This document shows, one piece after another, positions 12,855-24,998 of a stretch of DNA of 64,000 bases (positions are counted from its first letter, which is position 1; each line of letters begins with the position of its first letter). The stretch spans positions 45,460,001 to 45,524,000 of the forward strand of contig CP141127.1 in assembly GCA_035236585.1 (NCBI GenBank). The letters are read 5' to 3'. Under the pieces are notes generated by a model that was given only the letters and a program-made list of their open reading frames with translations, was not told the origin of the DNA and made no database searches. The stretch comes from Warburgia ugandensis (Eukaryota; Streptophyta; Magnoliopsida; Canellales; Canellaceae). The translations under genes were made by a program, and so were the position numbers.

Positions 12855-15329
12855 TGTAATAACCCCAATTTTTGTAATGAGTGGTCAAATCACTACCAAA
12901 TGATAGTGGAGAGGGAGGTGGTAGTGGGGGATCCAATGTTGATATAATATTCAGAAGAATTAGAGCATAATTATTACAAGTAATTATGAAAAATGTAAAA
13001 CACCTATAAATACCCCCCAAAAATCCTCCAAAAATGTTCATAAAATTTACCATGAAATCTTGCTTCCCCTGAAAAGCTAGATCTAGATTCATTCCTAAAT
13101 TTCCAAAACTCCCAAAAATCTCTTTTCTTTCATTTTCTATCTCCTCTTTCTAATTGGAACAAGAAACCTAAATTCAATTAGGCACTCTATTTCAAATCAA
13201 AATTGCAATATCTCACCATTTAGATTGTCCTAGACTACCTTATCAACAAAACCACAAAAGAAATTTCAAGATCCAATGGTTCAAACAACAGAAAATCTCA
13301 AGACAAGCAGTTCTTGGACGATCTTATCATCAAGTGGATATTCTTTTAAATTGGCTACAAAACCTATGTTCTTCTCCAATCAGGTAGGTGAAAATTCTTT
13401 CCAAACTTATTTCATGTTGATTTATATAAATTTTATTTTTCTAATATTAGTTTTAAGTTAAAATTAATAAAAATCAAGTAAGGATAAGAATCTTTAAATT
13501 TTGTATGATGGCGGACTCAGATGGAAAATTTGAGCCATCCAATCGATCCAGAAAACCCCACAGTATGAAATATTAGCCCTCAGATGTTTCAGATTTGGGA
13601 CATCTGGTGAAGGGTTGATCCGATAGTCCATATTGGACTATCTCAACCAATCTCTCAAATCAAGTGTTGATCTTAGCCTGACCTTGCTTAGATCATTTAC
13701 TCACATTTTGGAATTGTCTAATTACATTCAAAATCATCTTGCCATGTTCCAGATAGTGTAAAACATGTTCTAATGGCCTGATCAAATCTGGGCCATTGAT
13801 TTTTTTAATTGAAATCTTGTTTCTTCAATTGAGAGCTCATTTTAGCTTTGATTTTATATTGGAAAGTAGCTATGAATTTCTAATGGTGTATAGAATTTAA
13901 TGGAGATATTAGATTTATGTTTTTAATTGTATATACATATGATAATCACTAAAATCCATTCCACCAGTAATGGATCATGATCAAAATGATGTCAAGTTGA
14001 AAATCTAATCAAATGGATGGATCCAAAAGGTATCAAAACCCTAAGATTGATGATCACATTAGGATTCTTAATCCTATATATAGGTTTATTTGATAAAAAA
14101 TAGTACAGACTAAAATTAGCTGTTGAAAACAGCTAAAAATTTAAAAAAGCAATTACTCACTCAATTTAAGTCCAATTTTCAATTTGTAAGATGCTATGAA
14201 TAGATCTCGATGAGGAAAACATACTAAATTCACAAAAACATGATTTTAAGCATCAAACATTTCTGTAAATTAAACATACACTTACTTACATCCTTGATCA
14301 AGTAGATCTAGGGTGATCAGAATTGAAAATCTAGATCCACTAAGGATCTAATGATGATAAAATAGCATGGCGATTGTTGGATTGGATTGATATACAATAA
14401 ATCCACTTGTAGGCCCTTAAATGAGAAAATGATCATAGAAAATCTCAATGGATCTCCTTGATCGGATGGATCAAGAATCATCAGCACAATTGGACCTATA
14501 AATTGAATGATCTAAGGTTAGGATCATGTTATTATGATGTTGGATCAAACAAGAAAATAAATGATCAAGGATTGCATTCTTGATGGAATATCAACCATAG
14601 ATCTAAAAGACGGACAAATCAGATGGTTAGATCATAAGGAAACTTGATCACATGCTTAATTAATTATCTTTTACAATAAATTTGATTTAATTATGATCCA
14701 TGTCTATTTTCCAATACTAATATAATTACCTTTAATTTCCTAGAATAAGATGTTGTAATATTATTAGGTCATTTCTTTTAAATAACAAATTTAAATTTAG
14801 GTCAATACTTTCAATTTTAGCATGATTATCTTTAAATTCCTTAGAATTATTGTTGTAATTTTTTTTAATTGTAGAATTATGAAAAATACCTTAAAAGAGG
14901 TAATTGATGACATATAGATGGACTTCATTAAATTCATATACATCATGAAGTATAATCATAGCAAGGGCAATAATTAGTAGGACAATATAAGGATTATCAA
15001 ATGCTTGGCCCAAACTATGAGAATTTAATTAAAATCAATTAGAAAGAGTACTTAGGGTTAAAATGCTCATAGGAACCTTATGAAAGGTTGAGCTAAGGTC
15101 ACTCTAGTGAATGCTGAACATGGTGGTTGAGGGGGTTCTCTAATAGAGCCTCGCTCTTCTCTAATAGAGCCTACCTTCCGTTGACGTTTGTGAGGTCTAA
15201 ATGCCTCCTTACATGAGGATTGAAGTAACCACTTTGTGTTCAACCATTCAACTAGTAAACCTTAGCCAATTGGAAATAAGAGGAGCTATCTAGACTAGGA
15301 TGGAATAAGCTATCTTCAACCACTAAAAC
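12855..15329 (+). repeat. E 5' LTR, left portion
   Basis: Starts tgtaataaccccaattt. About 296 bp present in the 3' LTR (34088-34378) are missing here, with the join at a tgtaa repeat (12873-12877). It continues with the TATA box at 13004, the tctaattggaacaag...caattaggcactct block shared with 34650 and 56490, a GATC-rich stretch (14281-14645) and, from about 14970, a block homologous to the Athila leader. It is interrupted at 15329 by the chromovirus and resumes at 24999; together the two parts make about 4.47 kb. Confidence 0.8.
13004..13013 (+). promoter_or_regulatory. TATA box, E-family LTR
   Basis: ctataaatac followed by a C run. The same motif at the same place occurs in the E 3' LTR (34508-34517, catataaata) and the solo LTR (56343-56352, ctataaatac), each followed within 10 bp by cccc and aaaaatc. 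Conservation across three LTR copies supports it as the core promoter. Confidence 0.6.
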
Positions 15330-17049
15330 TGTCACGACTCGGGTTTTTATATGATGCAATTTTGATAAAAAGGTGAGATCTCTTGTTTTATAAATATGAA
15401 ATGCATGAAAATGTTTCTTATCTGGAAAACAACCTTTCATAAAAACCCCGAGTGTTCAAACACATTCTCAATTTATTTAGTCATGGCAAAGTTTAAATCA
15501 ATATTATTCCCAAGAAAGTGTTAGTCACAGCCCCAGCTATTAGAGAGTAACTACAATCAAGTAACATTGAAAGATAAGATAGGGGTTTACTTACTTGTAC
15601 TTAGCCTGTGTCTCCTAGTACAAACGTCCCTTGCCCTTAAGTATTTACTTTGTATCTGAAAAATGTTGAGGATTGGGTGAGTATATAATATACTCAGTAG
15701 GAGCCTATCATTACTAGTTTTATAAATGCATGAGATGTTTTAACATCATATGCTCATTCAAAATATGCGTATGTTTGAATACTCAAGTTCAATATCAGTA
15801 TAAGAATCCATAATCAAACTGAAATACTCATGACTTAAAAGATCACATAATCCAAAATTGAAAGTATCATATATATATATATGAAGACATCATGATATGC
15901 AATAGATGCTTCATGGAGTCCAACTCATGGACCTCTAGTATGGTATGGTCGACCAACCTCATATCATGCTATATGAAATGCACATAACTCATCAAACCGT
16001 AGGGTCCACTATGCTCACGACCTCCTCGCCGTGTGGTCCCTGGGTACCTGAGGACACTCGGTCATAGCCTCCACGGGGCCTATGACACGTCGACCCAGTG
16101 CCGTGACACTAGTGGTAGCCCCCTGTACCACATGCAGTCGACGTAGGGACATGCCTCTTTTTGGGCGTGGTACCCATCCACCTATTAGTGGTAGAGGCCG
16201 GGTGGCCAACCCAGACCCCTCAGCATAGCACCCACGGGCTTACTTGCTCAAATCACATAAGATTAAAGATGCCAAAACCTCTTATTAAAACTTGTCCTCT
16301 TTGGGTCCCTCACAACTGCCTGGCCCTTGGTACTCCAACGACTTTTGGCAACCCTCAAGGACATGCAATCTTTGCAAGTACTTAAATCATGCAATGTATG
16401 CACTTGTTTGCAACACATATATGTGCATAATGTATATGCAATCATTTCAAAACATGCCTATGTACAAAGCATTTATCATGCATGCTGAATTAATTCATGC
16501 AAATCAAGTTATATATTTAAAACATATGTTCTCAAAATAACAATAGTTCTTTTAAAAGAATCTAATAGTGATAGAGCACCTACCTGGCTAGGTCGCGTTA
16601 ACCCTTTTGTCCTCGTACCCTCCTGAACATGGTTTGGGGACTCAAGGTTAGTTTAGCCTATCTTTTATGGGTTTAAAATAGTTGGGTCTTATTACTTAGG
16701 CATTAAGGGTCCATCCCTATGCCTATGGGTGTCCTAAGGTCCTAATTGGGCCTTGGTATCCTCAGTTTTTCAAAGTTCTAGTGGCCACGCACCACCATCC
16801 TATTCTAAGGGTCATGCCTTCTTTTTATTGGGCTTTGATCAAGGATTTTATAATTTGGATGTGTCTGCATCGTCAACACGGACACAATGCCTTTTGTGGC
16901 ACCTTAATCGGCGCTCTAGATCTCAAGCTATAAGCGTTTTAGTGTTGTATGTACACAAGACCCTTAAGTATTAAAATAGGGAATGCTAGGGTGCTGCGCG
17001 TCAGTGTCATGCACCCTGGCTTCCTTAACAACCAAAAAAATGATGCCTC

Positions 17050-17175
17050 TGCTAGCGCGTTGAGTGTCTGCGGCGTGCGCCTCAGCGGGCGCGTCTGCAG
17101 ACGCGTGTGACTTCTCCGCCCATCCTTCTCTTTAGCGGGCTCGTCCTTGGACGCGCCCATTTGGTTTTTCAAATG
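17050..17175. other. CpG-rich block in chromovirus LTR
   Basis: Dense in gcgcg, gcgggcgcgtc and gacgcg words, in contrast to the AT-rich surroundings. The other LTR holds a shorter, diverged version at 24150-24220. Similar blocks occur in the unrelated solo LTR at 57003-57290. Confidence 0.7.
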
Positions 17176-17515
17176 GAGGTCGACGTAGGTTGACGTGGGA
17201 TGTCCCTATTGGATCTTCCAGCCCGTTAGAGACTTGGGTCGTCCTCAAGTCACCCTGGTTCGACCCTATCGAACCAGTGCGGCCCTGGGGACGTCCCAGG
17301 GTCCTTGGTGGCTCTCCCAGGCTCCGTTTTGCATGGTTTTTCATGCAAAACCTTAGGGGAATTGACCTTGGAACTATGGGGGAGATGGGTTTTGAGCGAT
17401 CTCGGACGTACCTGGCTCGTTGCTGGGTTTTTCTCCTCGTTTTCCCCTTTAGGTCACTGTTTCACAACTGGTTTTCTCCAAGGTTTTGGGCTGCCATTAG
17501 AGGCACCCAAGAGCT

Positions 17516-17525
17516 CTATTTATAG
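17516..17525 (-). promoter_or_regulatory. TATA box of chromovirus 3' LTR
   Basis: The minus strand reads ctataaatag, identical to 24564-24573 in the other LTR, about 430 bp from the LTR start. This is a typical place for the U3/R boundary promoter. Confidence 0.65.
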
Positions 17526-17950
17526 GGCTTTTAAAGAGGGTTCTGGAGGAGTTCTAACTGCCTTTGAATGGCAGTGGAGAAACCTCCAGAATGGCGGTGG
17601 TTTCTTCTTGAAACACCTCCGTTCTAGAAACCTCTAGGAGGTTGAAGATGAAGGGTGCCCATATCAAAACGGGCACCTGTGTTTTTCAGGTTAAGTCGTT
17701 TTTGTGAAATTTATAATTTTGCCCTTGAACTTCAAAGGGCCATATCTTGCTCATTTTAACTCCGTTTTGGGTGATTTTGGTCTCGTTGGATTCATTTTTC
17801 CGAGACACATCTAATGGAACCACTTTTAGGACCAAATTTCTGGGTTTATTCAAGGAAACTAGTGAAATGACCAAAATGCCCTTATCTTTAAAACTGAACT
17901 TTTCATTGCTAAACTTGGAATTTCAATATTACAAAATTGGAGTCATTACA

Positions 17951-17965
17951 TTCTTACCCCCTTAG
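17951..17965 (-). other. Chromovirus polypurine tract
   Basis: The minus strand reads ctaagggggtaagaa directly before the 3' LTR start at 17950. It primes plus-strand DNA synthesis. Confidence 0.85.
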
Positions 17966-17989
17966 GGGAATTTCGCTGTCGAAATTCTA

Positions 17990-19985
17990 CTATATACAAT
18001 CAAAAGATCTCGGGGTACTTTTCTCGCATCTTTTACTCTGGTTCCCAAGTTTCTTCTTCCATGTGCGCATTTCTCCACAAAACTTTGACTAAGGGTATGT
18101 CCTTGTTTCGCAGCTTCTTATTCTTACGATCCCGAATCTCAACTGGTCTTGTCTCTAGTCTGAGATCCTCCGTCATCTCTATGGGTACCTGGTCGATGAC
18201 ATGAGCGGGGTCAGGCACGTACCTCCTTAGCATAGACACATGGAATACGTTATGCACTTCGGATAGCTGAGGGGGTAGCGCGATCCTGTAGGCCACTTTT
18301 CCCACTTTCTCCAGGATTTCAAAAGGTCCTATGTAAAGCGGACTAAGCTTGCCTTTGATACCGAACCTCATAACTCCTTTAGTGGGAGATATCTTCAGGA
18401 AAACGTGCTCTCCTATGTCGAATTCCAATGGTCTCCTCCTTCGATCAGCATAGCTCTTTTGGCGGCTTTGAACTGTGAGGAGGCGGCTTCTTATGAGTCT
18501 GACCTTCTCGGCACATTGCTCTACTAGCTCAGACTGGAGCACCCTGGATTCTCCAACTTCACTCCAACTGGTGGGTGATCGACAGGGTCTCCCATAGGGC
18601 GCCTCATATGGAGCCATGCCAATGCTTGACTGAAAGCTATTGTTGTACGCAAACTCGACTAGCTGTAGGTTTTCATCCCAACTCTGCTTCCAATCAAGGG
18701 CACAAGTTCGCAACATATCTTCGACTATCTGGATTGTGCGCTTTGACTGTCCATCGGTCTATGGATGGAAGGCTGTGCTATAGTTCAAGGAAGATCCTAA
18801 AGATTTTTGGACAGACTTCCAGAGTTGCGAAGTGAAGCGGCTATCCCTATTTGAAGTGATACTAAGGGGTATACCATGTAGAGTTACTATCTCTTTGATG
18901 TATAGTTGAGATAGGCTGTCACTGGATTGGGTATGACGTATTGGAAGGAAATGGGCTATCTTAGTTAATCTATCAACAATTACCTAGATCATGTCATGAC
19001 CCTTAGAGGTCTTGGGTAGCCCTACGATGAAGTCCATTGTGATATGGTCCCATTTCCATTCGGGTAACTCAAGGGGTTGTAACAATCCCGCAGGTCTTTG
19101 ATGTTCAACTTTTACTTGTTGACATGTTAAACACTTTGCCACAAATTCCCCTATGTCTCTTTTCATACCATCCCACCAATATTGTTTCTTTAAGTCTTGA
19201 TACATCTTAGTCCCTCTTGGGTGTATTGTATACTTGGACCGATGAGCCTCTTTTAAGATTTCTTGTCTTAACTCTTCATTAGCTGGTACTACTAATCTTC
19301 CTTGCATGTAAACACTACCATCTTCCCTTTTTGTAAACCCTGGTTTTCCTATGAAAGCTTGTATATCTGGATCTCCTTTCTATTCTTGCTTAACTTTTTC
19401 ATTAATAGCCAATTTGATTGTTAGACCTGCCATAATGATCTTGTACTTACTTATGTCTGGTTTCCATGTGATTACTTCTTGTAGTAGCTTCCATCTCTTA
19501 GTTAATAAACTTGCACACATCCCTTGGGTTTTTCTGCTTAATGCATCAGCTACCACATTAGCTTTTCCAGGGTGATAATGAATGGAGAAGTCATAGTCTT
19601 TTAAGTATTCCATCCATCTTCTTTGTCACATGTTTTGGTCTTGTTGGGAAAAGATATATTTAAGACTCTTGTGATCTGTAAAAACTTCAAACTTTTCCCC
19701 ATATAAATAATGTCTCCATATTCGCAAGGCAAAGACTATGGCTGCTAATTCCAAGTCATGGGTTGGGTAATTGACTTCATGCTTCTTGAGTTGTTGAGAA
19801 GCATAAGTAATTACCTTCCCATGTTGCATAAGTACGCAGCCTAGCCCTTGTTACGAGGCATCGCTGTATATCTCAAATCCGCCACTTCCTGAAGGTAAGG
19901 TAAGGACAGGTGTGGTAGTCAACCTTCTTTTTAGTTCTTGGAAGCTTTCCTCACATTTATCAGTCCATTCAAATCTGTGTCTTTC
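17990..19985 (-). pseudogene. Chromovirus pol: RNase H, integrase and chromodomain
   Basis: One continuous minus-strand frame in order: RNase H (LELAA and [11 protein letters not shown] motifs, about 19850-19640), integrase zinc region (H..H then CLTCQQ, about 19240-19110), integrase core (WDHITMDFIVGLP near 19040) and a C-terminal chromodomain (VKVLWRN..MEEETWEPE near 18060-18030). In-frame stops fall near 19850, 19630, 19385, 18985, 18765 and 18032. Two core acidic residues look lost: SNRDSRF where the family has SDRD (18849-18851), and SKR where it has SER (18741-18743). The chromodomain normally targets insertion to marked chromatin. The frame is displaced from the RT frame by a shift near 19980. 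Confidence 0.92.
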
Positions 19986-20614
19986 CTGGTTAGCTTAGTT
20001 AGAGGTAAAGCCATTTGTGAAAACCCTTCGATGAATCTCCTGTAATATCCGGCAAGTCCTAAGAAGCTTCTTATTTCTGTGACTGTCTTAAGTATTTCCC
20101 AGTTCTGTACTATTTCAACCTTAGTAGGGTCAATTGCTATGCCATCTTGAGAAATAATGTGTCCTAAGAAATTAACCTTTTCCAGCCAAAACTCACACTT
20201 ACTGAATTTTGCATATAGCTTGTGTGCTCGTAGGGTGCTTAATGTTATCCTTAGATGTTCCATATGGTCTTCAGGAGTTTCAGAATATATTAAGATATCA
20301 TCCACAAACACTATGATGAATTTATCTAAGTACTCCTCGAACACCTTATTCATGAGGTCCATAAACGCGGCTGGAGCATTAGTCAAACCAAAGGACATCA
20401 CTCTGAATTCATAATGGCCGTATCGAGTCCTGAAGGCTGTCTTGGGGATATCTTCTTCTCTAACTCGAAGTTGATGGTACCCTGATCGTAGATCAATCTT
20501 AGAGAAGACTCTAGCTGACTGAAGTTGATCAAAAAGATCATCATTTCGGGGAAGAGGGTATTTATTTTTAATGGTGACCCTATTCAGCATCCGATAGTCT
20601 ATGCACAATCTCAT
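19931..20614 (-). pseudogene. Chromovirus reverse transcriptase
   Basis: Copies element RNA into DNA. The frame begins within RT at [11 protein letters not shown], then [22 protein letters not shown], the catalytic FVDDILIYS, and the thumb/connection block [15 protein letters not shown]. About 40 residues that normally precede MRLCIDYR are missing. The join shows a ggctcc overlap (20615-20620) between the preceding PYRMAP codons and this start, so the ATG is internal and not a real start. After TKLTRK the frame shifts and the true continuation runs in another frame into RNase H. Confidence 0.92.
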
Positions 20615-22284
20615 GGAGCCATTCGGTAAGGAGATTTGGAAATGGGGGAAGTACCGGGTATAAGGTCAATGATGAACTCAATTTCCCTTGGTGGAGGTAG
20701 ACCTGGTAAGTCCTCAGGGAATACTTCAGGGAATTCTTGGACAACCTTGACATCCTTTAGCTTTGGTTGGGGACTCTTGATAGATTCAATCTTGGCTAAG
20801 AAGAAGGGGCATCCTTGAGCAATGTGTTTAACTGCTTTCATGGCAGAAATAACACACGCTCCAGAATAATCCTTTCTTCCTTGGAGGGTGAAAGTGTCGC
20901 TATTAGGTAGGGTAAAAGTGACACGCTTCTGACGACAATCAACAAAGGCTTGATGAAAGGCTAGCCAGTCCATACCTAGGATGATGTCGAAGTCATTCAT
21001 ATCTAAGTGGATAAGGTTGGCATGTAACAAATGGTCCTTAATCAAAATGGGGACATCCTGGAGGTAAGAATATGTGGGGAGTGCCTGGCCTACAGGAGTC
21101 ATGACTATTAGAGTGAAGTCTAGGTCCTGTGGTATAATGTCCAAGGATGATGCAAATTCTCGGGATATGAAAGAATGAGTGGAGCCTGTATCAAATAGAA
21201 CTTTAGCAGGTGTATCATAGATAGAAAGAATACCTTCAACGACTGCATTTGATGCTTGGGCTTGATTGGAAGCAAGGGCAAAGACACATCCTTGGCTTTT
21301 TGGAACTTGATCTTCTTTACGCTCTTGTACTTTCCTTTTTGGACAGTTACTAGAAAAATGTCCTAATTCTCCACAACTATAGCAAGTGATGTTGAAACTG
21401 GGACATGGTTTGCCTGGATGATTTCTGTTACACCTAGGGCATGCCTTCCAGTTTGGTCTTCTTCCTTTGTTTTCAAACGGCTTCTTGAAAGGTGGCCTAG
21501 GTCCAGATGACTGAAAGGGTCTCTTTCCTTTGTTCTTCATGGTGTTGATGTTCTTAGTTTCTCTTATTGCTTGGTTCCTTTGATAATCTTTTTCATATAG
21601 GGAGGCCATCTCTACTGCTTTGGCTACTGTGGAAGGTTGGAAACCTAGAACTCTGTTCCTAAGTCCTGGGTTGAGTCCATCTACAAATCCTTCAGCTGCA
21701 TCATCTTCATCAGCACAAGCACGGGGTGCAAATCTTCGGAGGATGATGAATCTACTTTCATACTGTTGGACGGTCATATTTCCTTGTTCTAAGTCCATAA
21801 ATTCCTTTTCCTACTGTTTCCTTATATGTTTAGGGTAATATTTGTCATTAAAGACCTTTTTAAACTCTTCCCAAGCTATTGTTTCTTGCTGATCAAAATA
21901 AGTTCTTTTTGCTGTTTCCCACCAAAAGGTAGCCTCTCCTCTAAACACAAACGTGGCCATGGGTACTTTTCTTTCTTCAGCTATGTTCATGGCCTTAAAT
22001 ATCTTTTCAATATCAATTAACCATTTTTCAGCTGTAGATGCTTCATCTTCTCCTGTGAATGAGGGAGCTAGTTTCTGAAACCTTTCTAACTGAACCTCAG
22101 TCCTATCTATTGTTTTATCAGGGGAAGGATCTCGGGGGGTAGGAGTTTGGCTATGACTATTCATGTATTGCCCCATGTTCTGTAAGAATTGCTGAAATAA
22201 CTCAGCCATCCCGTTGCCCGACCCAGTGGAGTCCATTGGTGGGGCTTCAGGTCTTGGAGCATTGCTTCCCTTCTTCCTAGGCAT
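20611..22284 (-). pseudogene. Chromovirus gag and protease
   Basis: Starts MPRKKGSN at 22284, with the Retrotrans_gag region (EKWLIDIEKIF, FWWETAKRTYF, WEEFKKVFNDKYYP) between about 22040 and 21820. A single TAG at 21811-21813 interrupts the frame. Then come MTVQQYESRF and a cysteine-rich pair CPRCNRNHPGKPC and CYSCGELGHFSSNC (zinc knuckle, about 21430-21350), followed by an aspartic protease with FDTGSTHSFIS near 21190 and the post-protease LPGLPPPREIEF and SPYRMAP. Gag packages the RNA and protease matures the polyprotein. The frame ends at 20611 because of the deletion at the RT start. Confidence 0.93.
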
Positions 22285-22411
22285 CAGTAATCACAAGGCA
22301 ATTCACCAAATCTCAGTTTTGTGTTATCCTATTACCCCTTGCTCTTTCATGGATGAAACTTGAGTATAAGTTATTCTCCTCATAACTGGGCTGTGAGTAA
22401 CGTTAAACTGT

Positions 22412-22423
22412 GCTCTGATACCA
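22412..22423 (-). other. Chromovirus primer-binding site (initiator-Met tRNA type)
   Basis: The minus strand reads tggtatcagagc two bases after the 5' LTR end at 22426. This is the standard complement of the 3' end of plant initiator methionine tRNA. Confidence 0.93.
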
Positions 22424-22425
22424 AC

Positions 22426-24998
22426 AGTCACGATCCGGGTTTTTATATGATGCAATTTTGATAAAAAGGCGAGATCTCTTGTTTTATAAATATGAAATGC
22501 ATGAAAATCTTTCTTATCTGGAAAACAACCTTTCATAAAAACCCCGAGTGTTCAAACACATTCTCAATTTATTTAGTCATGGCAAAGTTTAAATCAATAT
22601 TATTCCCAAGAAAGTGTTAGTCACAGCCCCAGCTATTAGAGAGTAACTACAATCAAGTAACATTGAAAGATAAGATAGGGGTTTACTTACTTGTACTTAG
22701 CCTGTGTCTCCTAGTACAAACGTCCCTTGCCCTTAAGTATTTACTTTGTATCTGAAAAATGTTGAGGATTGGGTGAGTATATAATATACTCAGTAGGAGC
22801 CTATCATTACTAGTTTTATAAATGCATGAGATGTTTTAACATCATATGCTCATTCAAAATATGCGTATGTTTGAATACTCAAGTTCAATATCAGTATAAG
22901 AATCCATAATCAAACTGAAATACTCATGACTTAAAAGATCACATAATCCAAAATTGAAAGTATCATATATATATATATGAAGACATCATGATATGCAATA
23001 GATGCTTCATGGAGTCCAACTCATGGACCTCTAGTATGGTATGGTCGACCAACCTCATATCATGCTATATGAAATGCACATAACTCATCAAACTGTAGGG
23101 TCCAATATGCTCACGACCTCCTCGCCGTGTGGTCCCCGGGTACCTGAGGAAACTCGGTCATAGCCTCCACGGGGCCTATGACACGTCGACCCAGTGCCGT
23201 GACACTAGTGGTAGCCCCCTGTACCACATGCAGTCGATGTAGAGACTTGCCTCTTTTTGGGCGTGGTACCCATCCACCTATTAGTGGTAGAGGCCGGGTG
23301 GCCAACCCAGACCCCTCAGCATAGCACCCATGGGCTTACTTGCCCAAATCACATAAGATTAAAGAAGCCAAAACCTCTTATTAAAACTTGTCCTCTTTGG
23401 GTCCCTCACAACTGCTTGGCCCTCGGCACTCCAACGTCTTTTGGCAACCCTCAAGGACATGTAATCTTCGCAAGTACTTAAATCATGCAATGTATGCACT
23501 TGTTTGCAACACATATATGTGCATAATGTATATGCAGTCATTTGAAAACATGGCTATGTACAAAGCATTTATCATGCATGCTGAATTAATTCATGCAAAT
23601 CAAGTCATATATTTAAAACATATGTTCTCAAAATAATAATAGTTCTTTTAAAAGAATCTAATAGTGATAGAGCACCTACCTGGCTAGGTCGCGTTAACCC
23701 TTTTGTCCTCGTATGCTCCTGAACATGGTTTGGGGACTCAAGGTTAGTTTAGCCTATCTTTTATGGGTTTAGAGTAGTTGGGTCTTATTACTTAGGCATT
23801 AGGGGTACATCCCTATGCCTATGGGTGTCCTAAGGTCCTAATTGGGCCTTGGTATCCTCAGTTTTCCAAAGTTCTAGTGGCCACGCACCACCATCCTATT
23901 CTAAGGGTCATGCCCTCCTTTGATTGGGCCTTGATCAAGTATTTTATAGTTTGGATGTGTCTGCGTCGTCAACACGGACACAATGCCTTTTGCGGTACCT
24001 CAATCGGAGCTCTAGATCTCAAGTTATAAGTGTTTTAGTGTTGTATGTACACAAGACCCTTAAGTATTAAAATACGGAATGCTAGGGCGCTGCGCGTCAG
24101 CGTCATGCACCCTGGCTTCCTTAACAACCAAAAAAATGATGCCTCTGCTAGTGCATTGCTCATCTACAGACGCGCGCGACTTCTCTGCCCGTCCTTCTCT
24201 TTAGCGGGCGCGTCCAATTTGGTTTTTCAAGCGGAGGTCCACGTGGGACGTTCCTATTGGATCGTCCCGCCCGTTAGAGACCTGGGTCGTCCTCAGGTCA
24301 CCCTGGTTTGACCTTGTCAAACCAGTGCGGCCCTGGGGATGTCCCAGGGTCCTTGGTGGCTCTCCAAGGCTCCGTTTTGCATGGTTTTTCATGCAAAAAC
24401 TTAGGGGAATTGACCTTGGAACTATGGGGGAGATGGGTTTTGAGCGATCTCGGACGTACCTGGCTCGTTGCTGGGTTTTTCTCCTCATTTTCCCCTTTAG
24501 GTCACTGCTTCAAGACTGGTTTTCTCCAAGGTTTTGGGCTGCCATTAGAGGCACCCAAGAGCTCTATTTATAGGGCTTTTAAAGAGGGTTCTGGAGGGGT
24601 TCTAACTGCCTTTGAATGGCGGTGGAGAAACCTCCAGAATGGCGGTGGTTTCTTCTTGAAACACCGCCGTTCCAGAAACCTCTAGGAGGTTGAAGATGAA
24701 GGGTGTCCGTATCAAAACGGGCACCTGTGTTTTTCAGGTTAAGTCGTTTTTGTGAAATTTACAATTTTGCCCCTGAACTTCATAGGGCCATATCTTCCTC
24801 ATTTTAACTCCGTTTTGGGTGATTTTGGCCTCGTTGGATTCCTTTTTCTGAGACGCATCTAATGGAACCACTTTTAGGACCAAATTTTTGGGTTTAGTCA
24901 AGGAAACTAGTGAAATGACCAAAATGCCCTTATCTTTAAAATTGGACTTTTCATTGCTAAACTTGGAATTTCAATATTACAAAATTGGAGTCAATACA
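22426..24998 (-). repeat. Chromovirus 5' LTR (2573 bp)
   Basis: Partner of 15330-17950. Its 3' end reads cgtgact rather than cgtgaca, one substitution in the terminal dinucleotide. Its 48-bp deficit falls mostly in the CpG-rich block. The TATA box is at 24564-24573. Confidence 0.95.
24564..24573 (-). promoter_or_regulatory. TATA box of chromovirus 5' LTR
   Basis: The minus strand reads ctataaatag in the same context as 17516-17525. As the 5' LTR copy it would have driven the genomic transcript. Confidence 0.65.

Larger units (their letters stand above)
15330..17950 (-). repeat. Chromovirus 3' LTR (2621 bp)
   Basis: On the minus strand it runs from tgtaatgactccaattt to gagtcgtgaca, with TG...CA ends. 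It matches 22426-24998 nearly base for base: over about 680 bp from 15340 I see four mismatches by eye. More differences, including indels, lie in the GC-rich part around 17050-17200. It carries a TATA box, an AT microsatellite near 15869 and a CpG-rich block. Confidence 0.95.

Noticed and set aside
16015..16540. Overlapping open frames on both strands, repeated at 23111-23636
   Set aside because: They lie in the LTRs of the chromovirus and recur only because the LTR is duplicated; frames overlap on both strands and show no domain.
17190..17637. Open frames of about 110 codons, repeated at 24308-24685
   Set aside because: GC-rich LTR sequence downstream of the LTR promoter on the other strand; low stop density explains them.
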